Origin: UBA6522 sp965237785
GTDB taxonomy: Bacteria > Pseudomonadota > Gammaproteobacteria > Steroidobacterales > Rariloculaceae
Assembly (NCBI GenBank): GCA_965237785.1
Contig: OZ250159.1
Location: 1,364,001 to 1,428,000 of the forward strand
DNA: 64,000 nt
Reading direction: 5' to 3'
Position numbers and translations under genes: made by a program
The notes under the pieces: model-generated
What the model saw: only the letters and a program-made list of their open reading frames with translations
Told to the model about the DNA's origin: nothing
The model's database searches: none
Shown here: positions 1 to 9,035 of the stretch, piece by piece
Position numbering within the stretch: position 1 is the stretch's first letter
Layout: each line of letters starts with the position of its first letter

Positions 1-548
1 AACGAAGCGCCGGGTTCGCGAGGCCCGAAAGCGGGCACGTGCGGCCGGCATCGGATATTCAACTAGGGAAAGGTAGGCCGGCCCAGAAAAGAGTGTTGCC
101 GCTCGACAACGCCCGCCCGGTTCACATACGAGGGCGTGATCGCGAGGTGTCGTCGGCCCGAATATTGTTTCCGCTCAGTAACACCAACCGGCCACTGTAG
201 ATGCGTAGGAGCAACCGCTAGTGGGCTAAGGGAGGGACATACATGCTAGACCAAGCGGCCGCACGTGCAAACCGGCTGTCCCGAGGGCGTGAGAGTGCGG
301 TGGAACGGGTCTAGCGTCTCAAAGCCACTGTCCGCGCCGACCCGCACGGGTGGGTGCGTAGCGTGCGAGGCGCCGGCCCGTCGCGCGGACAATCTCTGCC
401 GGCCCAGAGGCTCGAATTCGGGCATTTTGGTGGATGCTCACCGCGCCCAAACGGGCACATCGGTGGGCACACTGAATAGGCTCCCACCGGAGCGCGCCAA
501 ACAATATACAGTCTAATCAGTAAGTTGCAAAAGTGAGGCGAGCGGGAG
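1..548. other. Unassigned region without a recognisable gene
   Basis: I see no convincing protein or RNA gene in this 548-base stretch. An 83-codon frame at 265-516 has no family resemblance and no clear ribosome site. An ATG at 243 sits behind a purine-rich GGGAGGGA stretch but is stopped after 23 codons. The region lies just beyond the 3' end of the tRNA-Arg gene, where integrated elements are often found, but no integrase or second copy of the tRNA end is visible. It may also be the tail of a feature outside the window. Confidence 0.5.
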
Positions 549-625
549 TGGCGCCCCGAAGAGGATTCGAACCTCTGACCTTCCGCTTAGGAGGCGGACG
601 CTCTATCCAGCTGAGCTATCGGGGC
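549..625 (-). tRNA. tRNA-Arg (anticodon CCT)
   Basis: Read on the minus strand, a full cloverleaf starts GCCCCGATAGCTC. The 7-bp acceptor stem pairs GCCCCGA with TCGGGGC. The anticodon stem CCGC/GCGG encloses the loop CTCCTAA with anticodon CCT, and the T arm reads GAGGTTCGAATCCTC. The discriminator is G and the CCA end is encoded. It decodes the rare arginine codon AGG. The gene lies 30 bases downstream of fabA on the same strand and could be co-transcribed with it. tRNA-Arg(CCT) is a known integration site in enterobacteria (argW). Confidence 0.97.
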
Positions 626-655
626 TACGGTTCTCTTTAGGTATCGTTTGGCGGA

Positions 656-1207
656 TCAGAACTCCTCGGTGGAAGTAAACAGTCCCACGCGCAGATTCCT
701 TGCCGTGTAGATGGTGCGTCCGTCCACGGTCATTGTGGCGTCACCCAATCCCATCACCAGCTTGCGCTGTATCAGCCGCTTGATCTCGACATGGTAGCGA
801 ACCAGCGCGTTTGTAGGTAACACCTGTCCCTGGAACTTGACCTCGCCCACGCCCAGGGCCCGACCCCGCCCCGGCCCTCCGTTCCAGGCCAACCAGAACC
901 CAACCAGCTGCCACATGGCATCCAATCCCAGGCAACCGGGCATTACGGGGTCTCCGTTGAAGTGACAATCGAAGAACCACAGGCCCGGCTGAACATCCAG
1001 TTCGGCAATAACCTCGCCTCGCTTGTATCTTCCGCCCTTGTCATCAATGTGGACGATACGGTCGAACATCAGCATGTCGGGCAGGGGCAACTTGGCATTT
1101 CCCGCGCCAAAAATGCCCGTTCTCCCGGATATCAGGAGTTCTTGCCGAGTGTAGCTCGACTGCTGCGGCCAGCGCCGAGGCTCTACTGCATCGCTCAACC
1201 GATTCAC
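656..1207 (-). CDS. fabA: 3-hydroxydecanoyl-ACP dehydratase/isomerase FabA
   Basis: Cytoplasmic enzyme that dehydrates 3-hydroxydecanoyl-ACP and isomerises trans-2 to cis-3-decenoyl-ACP, the branch point of anaerobic unsaturated fatty acid synthesis. The family signature is intact: LWFFDCHFNGDPVMPGC with the catalytic His, then CLGLDAMWQLVGF with the catalytic Asp, then GRALGVGEVKFQGQVLP and the C-terminal end VGLFTST. I chose a GTG at 1207 (183 residues) because the alignable part begins about 16 residues later at SYTRQELL and family members are about 171 residues. In-frame ATG 1279 and GTG 1291 would add a non-homologous extension. The usual partner fabB is not adjacent. The gene is divergent from the MFS transporter gene. 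Confidence 0.93.
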   Translation of the reverse strand: MNRLSDAVEPRRWPQQSSYTRQELLISGRTGIFGAGNAKLPLPDMLMFDRIVHIDDKGGRYKRGEVIAELDVQPGLWFFDCHFNGDPVMPGCLGLDAMWQLVGFWLAWNGGPGRGRALGVGEVKFQGQVLPTNALVRYHVEIKRLIQRKLVMGLGDATMTVDGRTIYTARNLRVGLFTSTEEF

Positions 1208-1369
1208 GCCGAATGCACATCCAATGACTAAACGCCGGGCGAGCATACGCGGGTTGCCATCAAATTTCACGATGAGCATCGTTCGTCCCACCGGCGGATT
1301 TTAAACGCATCCCAACCAACACATGGGCGTTGCGTATAATCGGCGGGTTCCACCAAGGGCGACACAGTC

Positions 1370-2704
1370 ATGGATGTCCGCAACACCATCGACGAGAGCC
1401 CGATCACCAAACTGCAACTGCTGGTGATCGGACTGTGCTTCTTTATCAACATGCTGGACGGCATGGACGTGCTTGCGATTTCCCTGGCGGCACCTGTGCT
1501 TTCCCAGGATTGGGAGATTCCGGCCACGATGCTGGGGCGTGTATTCAGCGCTGCCTTGTTCGGCATGGCCCTGGGATCGATCTTTCTTGCGCCCCTCGCC
1601 GATATTGTCGGGCGGCGCAAGCTGATCATGGTCTGTCTGTCGATCATTACCGTCGGAATGATCGCTACCGCGTTCGCACAAACCGTGCCACAACTATACG
1701 TTTTGCGGTTTGTCACGGGCCTGGGCGTCGGTGGCATTCTCGCCAGCATGGCCACCATGTCGGCCGAATATTCTCCCCGGCTGAATCGCAATCTGGTGGT
1801 TACATTCGTGCAAGCCGGTTACCCGGTGGGTGCGGCCGTGCTTGGGATCATTGTCGTCGAAGGCGCCATGTTGCCCACCTATGGCTGGCCGTCGGTATTT
1901 TTGCTCGCTGGCGCACTGACGGCGCTCATCCTGCCCCTCGTGGCGCTGTGGTTACCCGAATCGCTGGAATATCTGCTCAAACGGCAACCGCCGGGCGCGC
2001 TGAAAAACGTCAATCGAATTCTTGAGCGTATGGGCCACGAGCCGATCGATGAACTGCCGGCGTTGCCCGAGGCGGAACAATCCAGCGGCGGATTGGCCGC
2101 GCTTCTTTCGGGAGTGGCGGCGCTATTCTCCGCTGAACACCGGCGGACCACTGTCCTGCTCTGGGTGGCGTTCTTCATGGCCTTCGGGACGCTGTACTTT
2201 CTGCTGAGTTGGGTGCCGCAGCTTTCCCGCAACGCGGGTTTGCCGCTGGATCGCGCCATCTACGCCAGTGTGGTACTGAACCTCAGCGCGTTCTTCGGGA
2301 TGGTCAGCCTGGGATTTCTTGCCGACCGGTTCGGCCTGAAGCGAATCATCATCACCTGGCTGCTCCTGGCTGCCATCATCATGTCGGTATTCGAAGCCTT
2401 CGCGTCGCCGCTGATGATCGTCATGGCCATCGGCTTGATCGGCTTCACCATGGAAGGCGGATTCATCGGGATCTACGTTGCCGCGGCTCGAACGTATCCC
2501 ACGCTCATCCGCAATACCGGTGTCGGCTGGGCCATTGGCGCAGGCCGGACCGGCGCCATAGCCGGCCCCATATTCGCCGGTTTTCTGGTGGCCGGCGGAT
2601 TCGCCATGGGTGAGAGTTTCAAGGTCTTCGCGGTACCGTTGCTGCTGGCCGCCGGAGCCGTGTTCCTGATCCAGGCGAAGGAACTCGCACGCCAACCCCG
2701 GTGA
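1370..2704 (+). CDS. MFS transporter, aromatic acid:H+ symporter (AAHS)-like
   Basis: Inner-membrane secondary transporter of 444 residues with about 12 hydrophobic segments. The first segment carries D30-G31-M32-D33, the DGxD signature of the AAHS family (PcaK, BenK, MhpT), and the loop between helices 2 and 3 has the MFS motif ADIVGRRK (residues 77-84). These transporters import aromatic or other small organic acids with protons. An AGGGCGAC stretch precedes the ATG. Substrate is not readable from sequence. The nearest genes are divergent fabA and a downstream ferredoxin-NADP reductase gene, so no dedicated catabolic operon fixes the substrate. Confidence 0.8.
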   Translation: MDVRNTIDESPITKLQLLVIGLCFFINMLDGMDVLAISLAAPVLSQDWEIPATMLGRVFSAALFGMALGSIFLAPLADIVGRRKLIMVCLSIITVGMIATAFAQTVPQLYVLRFVTGLGVGGILASMATMSAEYSPRLNRNLVVTFVQAGYPVGAAVLGIIVVEGAMLPTYGWPSVFLLAGALTALILPLVALWLPESLEYLLKRQPPGALKNVNRILERMGHEPIDELPALPEAEQSSGGLAALLSGVAALFSAEHRRTTVLLWVAFFMAFGTLYFLLSWVPQLSRNAGLPLDRAIYASVVLNLSAFFGMVSLGFLADRFGLKRIIITWLLLAAIIMSVFEAFASPLMIVMAIGLIGFTMEGGFIGIYVAAARTYPTLIRNTGVGWAIGAGRTGAIAGPIFAGFLVAGGFAMGESFKVFAVPLLLAAGAVFLIQAKELARQPR

Positions 2705-2855
2705 CGTTTGCCGAGGCGACGGCAAGCCCGCGCGCCGCGCAAATACTCGTGGGCGGTCCCCATTCCGCGGGCGAATAGACGCGGGCAGCAGGGGGTGCCC
2801 GGGATGGCCGGGCTGGCGTGGCGTGGCACAAGTGAAGCTGCTAACATGCCGCGCC

Positions 2856-3833
2856 ATGTCCGACAGCACCGACCCGTTTGTCCCCATCCTCCCGGATACG
2901 GACCTGGGTCTGGCGCCCGTAGCCGAACCCGTCACCGGCCATATCGCCTCCAACGATTCATGTCTCAAGAGCAAGTCCGCAAGTTTCGTCAGGCATACGG
3001 CGATCGACATCAGCGGTACACCGCTGGAAGGGCGTTGCCAGGTGGGACAGGCGTTCGGAGTCCTGGCGCCCGGGATTGACGAAAGGGGCAAGGCGCACAA
3101 GGTCCGGCTCTACTCCATCGCCAGTCCGGACGACGGTGACGATGGCGACGGCAAGGTCATATCGACCACGACCAAACGGGTCATCGACGAGCGTACCCCG
3201 CAAAGGAAGGGCGATGACCCCGACGATCACCGACTGTTCCTGGGCGTTTGCAGCAACTATCTTTGCGATCTGCGGCCCGGCGATCCGGTCAAGATCTCCG
3301 GTCCCAACGGCAAGCGTTTCCTGTTACCCGTGTCACGCGAGAACCACGACTACCTGTTCGTGGCCACGGGAACGGGTATCGCGCCGTTCCGCGGGATGGC
3401 GATGGAACTGCTGCAACGCAAACCCGTGTCGAGTCAGATTCACCTGGTGATGGGTACCCCGTATACCACCGACCTGATCTACGATGACCTCTTCGAGGAA
3501 CTTGCCGCGGAACATTCGAATTTCCACTATCACACGGCCATCAGCCGGGAAACTCGCCCCGACGGAAGTCGCGGGCAGTACGTTCACCACTCGATCGCGG
3601 AGCGCATTGACGTATTCGGGCCCGTGCTCGCAAATCCTCGTAACCTGCTCTACATCTGTGGGCTGGCGGGAATGCAGAGCGGTTTGTTCCAGGTCATGGC
3701 TCAGAACAACCTGGGCGAAGACTATTTCACCCTCAAGGGGAAATTGGCCGGCGTGGATCCTGCTGACTGGAACCTGCGCGACGTGCGCCGGGGCGTACGC
3801 GTCGCGCCGCGCTGCATGGTGGAGGTGTACTAA
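2856..3833 (+). CDS. Plant-type ferredoxin-NADP(+) reductase
   Basis: Flavoprotein of 325 residues moving electrons between NADPH and ferredoxin or flavodoxin. It shows the ordered motifs of the plant/cyanobacterial FNR branch: FAD-binding RLYSIAS, VCSNYLCDL, GPNGKRFLLP, pyrophosphate-binding ATGTGIAPFRG, LVMG, YICGLAGMQSG, and a C-terminal VEVY ending in the tyrosine that stacks on FAD. Bacterial Fpr-type enzymes end differently. There is no ferredoxin domain, unlike BoxA. I chose the ATG at 2856; an upstream GTG at 2823 adds 11 unremarkable residues. No ferredoxin gene lies nearby, so the partner is unknown. Confidence 0.85.
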   Translation: MSDSTDPFVPILPDTDLGLAPVAEPVTGHIASNDSCLKSKSASFVRHTAIDISGTPLEGRCQVGQAFGVLAPGIDERGKAHKVRLYSIASPDDGDDGDGKVISTTTKRVIDERTPQRKGDDPDDHRLFLGVCSNYLCDLRPGDPVKISGPNGKRFLLPVSRENHDYLFVATGTGIAPFRGMAMELLQRKPVSSQIHLVMGTPYTTDLIYDDLFEELAAEHSNFHYHTAISRETRPDGSRGQYVHHSIAERIDVFGPVLANPRNLLYICGLAGMQSGLFQVMAQNNLGEDYFTLKGKLAGVDPADWNLRDVRRGVRVAPRCMVEVY

Positions 3834-4020
3834 GCCCGCACTGCGCTGCATGGGGGGTGTGCCCACCCCGCGCGCGCGATTTCCTCATCGGACCAGTTCC
3901 ATGGCTCAGGGCTGGTCTGCGCCGACGCAACGCACATCGCGCTTGCAATCACGCACGTCGCAATAGTCAGGAACGGCCGTTTGATGTTTCCCCCAATGCC
4001 CATGAAATTTCCGGGTCGCT

Positions 4021-7000
4021 TCAGCCGCCGCCGAGTTCGGTGACCGAAAAGGGCTCGGACAGGAGTTGTTCGAACAGTTGCCAGCGGCGCATTCGGTCAT
4101 CACCGGCTTCGGCTTCGATATAGGCCCCCACCAGATCCTGGCCCAGGCTGTAGTTGATCACGTAGGTACCGTAGGTATCGATGAAGTCCAGCGACTGCTC
4201 GGCCTCTTCGGCCGAGACTAATTGGAAACGCTGCAGCCAGTCCACCGCCTGCGCTCGGCTCATTCGGCCATCCAGGTAATCCCGCGCCGCGTCGATGCGA
4301 GCGTAACCGAGTTGCGCCCGCAGTTGCAGATACCGGTTATAACGCTCGGCCAACTCCGGATCGAGGCCCGCCAGTGGATAGAGGGTATCGACCTCGTAGG
4401 CGTCTCGCTCCGCCCCCGGAAACGCCAGCTCGATACCGAAGTTGGCGCTGCCTTCGCTGAGCAATGCGGTGGGGCTGAACAAGGGGTAGACGGAGAATTC
4501 GACCCATCCGCGTCCCCGGTAGAGTTCCCGTTCCGTCAATGAACCGTAGGTGTGGTGGCCCGGGTAGCCCTCATGGCAGCCCAGGTCGATCGCCCGATCG
4601 ATGTGCCGGGGTAGATCCGTGTTGATCTGGATCAGGCTGAAGGCGTTGCCGCGGTACCAGTTGTATCCGCTCCAGGGCTTGTCGGTGACGTACTCGAGAG
4701 TAAAGTCTTCGCCGGGGGGCAGTTCGATGTGCTCGATAGTGCGGCGCCGGCACTCGGCGATCGCGGCGTCGAAAACCACATCCAATCGGTCAGGGGGAAT
4801 AACGAATTCGTCCCGGAAGGCAACGGCGCGGGCAGTCAAGTCCCCTTCGCCGGGCAGGATCGCCTCGATCTGCTCAAGAATGGCTTCGTAGTGCGTCGCA
4901 TCGTAATCGGGCGCGACGACTCCGTATATCAATCGTGTTTCCTCATCGAACGACAGCTCGACTCCGGAGATGACATCGATGCGAACCGTCAGCGAAATCA
5001 GCAGACTCTCCAGCGCCGTGACTCGGCGCGCGGCGACACCGTCTTCGGGCCGTTCCAGAGCGCGTAGTCGACCAAGCAGGCCCTGTGCCGCGTCGCGAAT
5101 CACGTCCGGCGTGGGGAACCGTTGGGGAGCCGTCTCCGCCCATACAGGGGGACCGAAATAAGCATCCACATAGTCGGCATCGTGCTCCCCCATGGCCAGA
5201 ACCAGGTGCACGTATTCCTCGGCGATTTCGTCCATCGCGGCGGGCTCGAGCCGCTCGCCCACTGCCAGGCACCGCTGCACGGCGAACCGCGTATTGAGCA
5301 GGCCGCGACGCAAGGTGGGATGCCACTCGTCAGAGGCGTCGATCGCGCCGGTCAGCTCCTCCAAATACGCCGTGGTACAGACCGGCCTGACCAGACCGCC
5401 AAGCAGCGATGAGTAGTAGCTGGGATCGACCGTCTCGCTGGCCGCTTCAAGGCCACTGAAAATCGACTGGACGAAGGGCATATAGAGATCCAGTTGGTCG
5501 TCCGGGAACAGCGCGAACGCGGCAGTGCGCAGGTCCGCCAGACCGACCGACCCGGGCGAATCCAGCAACTGCCGCACCCACTCGTCCTTGACCGCGGCGT
5601 CAGGCCTGGCTGCCTCGGCCGCGAGTGCGGCCAGGCGCCCGCGGTCGGAAGCATCCCGCGCGCGCTCCGCATCGAGCAACGCCTGGGACCGCGGATGACC
5701 ATCTTTGTTGAGCAAATGGACCACGCTCCAGCGGCGATCCTGATCCAACTCGATTCCGTCAGGCAGCGCCCCGCTATACTCGAGTGCCTGGGCCAGCCCG
5801 TCCCGGGCCACCTCGCTTCTGGCGATATCCGTGTAACGGTCGAACATCAGCAACTGGCGATCGCTCCCGGCTTCGGCCGCCCCCATCTGTCGCCATAGAA
5901 ACAGTTCGATGTTCGCCACAGTCTCGCCGAACCGGACCAACCCCGGGTCAAGCCTCACCAGGTACGACACACTGCTCTGCAAGGTGCCGAGCACTTGCCG
6001 GAACACCGCATCGTCGGGTTCGCCGCCCAGGTTGGACAGAACGAAGTCCGCGTAGTCCGTGATCTTCAATTCCGAGTGCAGCACCATTTCCCAAATGCCT
6101 TGCCACAGCATCGAGCGGACAAGCGGATCCTCAAAGCGGTTCAGTTGGTGACCCAATTCGGGTAGCGACCTCGGGTCAAGCCGAGCGCGGACAAAGTCCC
6201 AGTCGCCGTGATTCGGGTAGATCAGATCGGGACAGGCTACGCCGGAAATCACCGGAACTTCAGTCACCTCGCCTGCGTATGTCACCGGGAGTGTGCGAAT
6301 GACGACATCGTCAGCGGTGAAGTAATACAAGCCAAGTTGCGTGCGGTGGGTACGCAACGTCGGCCAATCCGTCGGAGCCGTTTGCGCGATCTGCAATGAA
6401 GTCAATTCGTCGTCGATGCACTGCGTGTCAACCGCAATGCTGTTGGTGCCGGGCTGCAGCAGCCAGTTCCGTGACCATTCGTCCAGGTCCCGCCCGGACG
6501 CTGTGGCGATGGCCTCGAGAAAGTCGTCGATGCTGCTGTTGCCGTAGGCCAGCCGTTCAAGATAGTTGCTGACGCCGCGCTGAAACGAGTCCGGCCCGAC
6601 GAGGTAGTTGAGTTGTTGCAGGGCGGCGGAACCCTTCTGGTACGTGATCGCGTCGAAATTGGCAAACGCCGCGTCGGTGTCCGGCACGGGCGACTCGATC
6701 GGGTGGGTGGTGTCTCGCTCGTCCGCTCGATAGGCGCGGACGCTGCCGTTATAGGCAATCTGCCAGGCCTCGGAGAATTCCGTGGCCTCCGCCAGGCCTA
6801 GCGTAGCCATGAAGGTCGCAAAGGATTCGTTCAGCCAAAGACCGTTCCACCAATCCATGGTGACGAGATTGCCGAACCACATATGCGCCATCTCGTGGAG
6901 GATTACGCCGGCCAGTGAACGCCGTTCCTGCCGTGTGGCGTTGCCCCGGCGCACGAAGCGCTCGCTGAACGTCACCGCCCCGACATTTTCCATCGCGCCG

Positions 7001-7872
7001 GCGTTGAAATGGGGCACGATGACCTGGTCGTATTTGCCGAACGGATAGGGAACGCCAAAGTAGTCCTGGAAGAATTCGAAGCCAAGGCGCGTGAACTCGA
7101 ACCACTCCCCGGCATCCACGTAACCGGCCAGCGATTCGCGGGCGAAGAGCCGCATCGGAATGTCATCCTCAAGCGACTCCCAGGCATGGTACTGGCCAGC
7201 GTGCAGGGCGTAAATGTAGGTGCTGATGGGCGCCGACGGTGGAAAGGTCCAGACCTTTTCATCGCCCTGCTCCACAGCTTCGGACTCGTCGGTGACCGAG
7301 ATCACCACCCAATCGGCCGGCGCGGTCACTTCGGTGGCAAACCGCGCCTTGAGGTCCGGTTGGTCGAAAGACGGAAACACCCGATTCTGGTGGTAAGGCT
7401 CGAAATCCGTGTACAGATAGACGCGTCCATCCTCCGGGTCCACGAATCGGTACAATCCGTTGCCATCGCGGCTGTAAGGAGCGGAAAAGCTCACCTGCAC
7501 AAGGTTGGCGCCGACGGCGAGCGTGGCGGCCGGCAGGGTCAGATAGGCGCCGTTGTACGCGGCATCGACCGAGGTGCCGTTGACCGACGTGGAGATGACG
7601 GTCCCCTCAGCGAAGTCCAGCGTCAGGTCGCGGCCGGCATCCGAGAGGTCGAACCCGATCAGGACCTCGCCCGTGTAATCGGGCGAATCCGCGTCCAGGC
7701 GCACGGCGAATTCATAAGAGACATCGCTCACCCGCTCCGCCCTGGCGCGGGCCTGCTCCATCGTCAACGCGGCTTTCGCGGCGCGGAATTCCTGAGCCGA
7801 ACCACTTGCGGGCAAGAATGACGGCCCCGTTAACGCTGCCAGGATGAGCCAATGATTGACGCTGATTTTCAT
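4021..7872 (-). CDS. Secreted M1 aminopeptidase fused to a DUF885-like domain
   Basis: A 1283-residue exported protein. A signal peptide (MKISVNHWLILAALTG, ending near SGSAQ) is followed by an M1 (PepN/ERAP-like) aminopeptidase with GAMEN and the zinc site H326-E327-M-A-H330 plus E349, spaced exactly HEXXH-18-E. After the ERAP-like helical domain comes a roughly 400-residue segment resembling DUF885, a separate family of putative metallopeptidases, with its hallmark HEGYPGHH at H1100-H1107. The M1 part should remove N-terminal residues from peptides in the periplasm or outside. The DUF885 part is biochemically obscure. The ATG at 7872 was chosen because it opens the signal peptide; the frame runs 71 codons further upstream without signal or homology. 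Confidence 0.88.
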   Translation of the reverse strand: MKISVNHWLILAALTGPSFLPASGSAQEFRAAKAALTMEQARARAERVSDVSYEFAVRLDADSPDYTGEVLIGFDLSDAGRDLTLDFAEGTVISTSVNGTSVDAAYNGAYLTLPAATLAVGANLVQVSFSAPYSRDGNGLYRFVDPEDGRVYLYTDFEPYHQNRVFPSFDQPDLKARFATEVTAPADWVVISVTDESEAVEQGDEKVWTFPPSAPISTYIYALHAGQYHAWESLEDDIPMRLFARESLAGYVDAGEWFEFTRLGFEFFQDYFGVPYPFGKYDQVIVPHFNAGAMENVGAVTFSERFVRRGNATRQERRSLAGVILHEMAHMWFGNLVTMDWWNGLWLNESFATFMATLGLAEATEFSEAWQIAYNGSVRAYRADERDTTHPIESPVPDTDAAFANFDAITYQKGSAALQQLNYLVGPDSFQRGVSNYLERLAYGNSSIDDFLEAIATASGRDLDEWSRNWLLQPGTNSIAVDTQCIDDELTSLQIAQTAPTDWPTLRTHRTQLGLYYFTADDVVIRTLPVTYAGEVTEVPVISGVACPDLIYPNHGDWDFVRARLDPRSLPELGHQLNRFEDPLVRSMLWQGIWEMVLHSELKITDYADFVLSNLGGEPDDAVFRQVLGTLQSSVSYLVRLDPGLVRFGETVANIELFLWRQMGAAEAGSDRQLLMFDRYTDIARSEVARDGLAQALEYSGALPDGIELDQDRRWSVVHLLNKDGHPRSQALLDAERARDASDRGRLAALAAEAARPDAAVKDEWVRQLLDSPGSVGLADLRTAAFALFPDDQLDLYMPFVQSIFSGLEAASETVDPSYYSSLLGGLVRPVCTTAYLEELTGAIDASDEWHPTLRRGLLNTRFAVQRCLAVGERLEPAAMDEIAEEYVHLVLAMGEHDADYVDAYFGPPVWAETAPQRFPTPDVIRDAAQGLLGRLRALERPEDGVAARRVTALESLLISLTVRIDVISGVELSFDEETRLIYGVVAPDYDATHYEAILEQIEAILPGEGDLTARAVAFRDEFVIPPDRLDVVFDAAIAECRRRTIEHIELPPGEDFTLEYVTDKPWSGYNWYRGNAFSLIQINTDLPRHIDRAIDLGCHEGYPGHHTYGSLTERELYRGRGWVEFSVYPLFSPTALLSEGSANFGIELAFPGAERDAYEVDTLYPLAGLDPELAERYNRYLQLRAQLGYARIDAARDYLDGRMSRAQAVDWLQRFQLVSAEEAEQSLDFIDTYGTYVINYSLGQDLVGAYIEAEAGDDRMRRWQLFEQLLSEPFSVTELGGG

Positions 7873-7927
7873 GGACCTTCTTGCTCCGATTGCACACTGC
7901 CTTTGTCTTGATTCCAGGATTCGACGG

Positions 7928-9001
7928 CTACCGCCCGATACCCAACAGGCGCGCCGCGTTGCCGCCGATGATGGCCTCCTTGTCCGCGTCGGTGAGCGTA
8001 TCCGTGCCTTCGACAAATCCCACCGGATCGTCCATGCCCATATCAAACGGATAGTCCGTTCCCAACACGACATGGTCACTGCCATAAAGGCTCGCCAGGT
8101 ATTCCAACTGGTGCTCGGTGAATACCACTGTATCGAAATTCAAGCGCCTCAGGTAACTACCGGGCGGTTCCTTGATGCAGCGTCGGCAGTCTTCTCGCCC
8201 GGCGTGGGCGTGGTCGATTCGACCCGAGTACGCGGCGAGGAAGCCGCCACCGTGGGCGATACAGATCTTGAGCTTCGGATAGGCATCCAGCACGCCGTCG
8301 AATATCAAATGGCTCACCGCCACCGTGGAGTCAAGGGGATTGCCGATGACGTTGATGAAGTAATGGTCACCGAGCCGGGCACCATCGGAAAATCCGTTGG
8401 GATGCAGAAATATCAGCACGTCCAATTCTTCCGCTCGGGCAAATATCTTTCGGAAGCGCGGGTTGGACAGTTCTTCTCCGTTCACGTTGGTACACAATTC
8501 GATGCCCTTGAATCCCAGGTCATTCACCACCCGGTCGAGTTCCGCAACCGCCATTTGCGGATCCTGCATGGGCAGGCCGCCCAGACCCACGAAGCGGTCC
8601 GGATGGTCCGCGGCCACCGCGGCGATTTCGTCGTTGATCAAGCGCGTCGCGGTACGGCCCAACTCGGGCGGAACCGCGTAGTAGTACTGAAGCGGTACCG
8701 GTGACATGGCTTGCACATCGACCCCCATCCGGTCCATGTCCGAAAGCCGTTGATCCACATCGGTCAGTTGCGCATGGATGGTATCCGACTGGCGGGCATT
8801 GACCTCGCGGGTGGCCTGGTTGGAGAATCGATGCAAGCCGTCGGTCTCGATATCGAACACCTCGGATACGGCTTCAGCCGCCGCAGGTACGTACATATGG
8901 CAATGCAGGTCCACCGCCAATGTCCGGGATTTGGAACGCGAGGGCGCCCTTCCCTGTGCGGTCGTCGGCGCCACAGGTCCGGGGCTACAGGAATAAGACA
9001 T
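7928..9001 (-). CDS. ACMSD-like amidohydrolase (amidohydrolase_2)
   Basis: A TIM-barrel metal-dependent hydrolase or decarboxylase of 357 residues. Metal ligands appear in order: VDLHCH (HxH), LHPNG, IAHGGG and the barrel-end Asp in GTDYPF. The family (alpha-amino-beta-carboxymuconate-epsilon-semialdehyde decarboxylase and relatives) decarboxylates or hydrates products of aromatic breakdown. No signal peptide is evident, so it should be cytoplasmic, unlike its Tat-exported relative at 34748-35806. The exact substrate cannot be assigned. The ATG at 9001 was preferred over the longer frame beginning at 9034. The gene sits between a secreted hydrolase and the M1/DUF885 peptidase, all on the minus strand. 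Confidence 0.82.
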   Translation of the reverse strand: MSYSCSPGPVAPTTAQGRAPSRSKSRTLAVDLHCHMYVPAAAEAVSEVFDIETDGLHRFSNQATREVNARQSDTIHAQLTDVDQRLSDMDRMGVDVQAMSPVPLQYYYAVPPELGRTATRLINDEIAAVAADHPDRFVGLGGLPMQDPQMAVAELDRVVNDLGFKGIELCTNVNGEELSNPRFRKIFARAEELDVLIFLHPNGFSDGARLGDHYFINVIGNPLDSTVAVSHLIFDGVLDAYPKLKICIAHGGGFLAAYSGRIDHAHAGREDCRRCIKEPPGSYLRRLNFDTVVFTEHQLEYLASLYGSDHVVLGTDYPFDMGMDDPVGFVEGTDTLTDADKEAIIGGNAARLLGIGR

Positions 9002-9035
9002 CGGATGACAATTATCCGTGCGGGATCCGGGCACT

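Noticed and set aside
243..314. 23-codon ATG frame behind a GGGAGGGA stretch
   Set aside because: Too short and compositionally ordinary; a purine-rich stretch before an ATG is not enough evidence for a gene.
265..516. 83-codon plus-strand frame in the unassigned flank
   Set aside because: No ribosome site, no family resemblance and arginine/proline-rich composition typical of random frames in GC-rich DNA.
7009..7821. 270-codon plus-strand frame inside the M1 aminopeptidase gene
   Set aside because: It is a complementary-strand shadow of a strongly conserved peptidase domain; no recognisable domain of its own.
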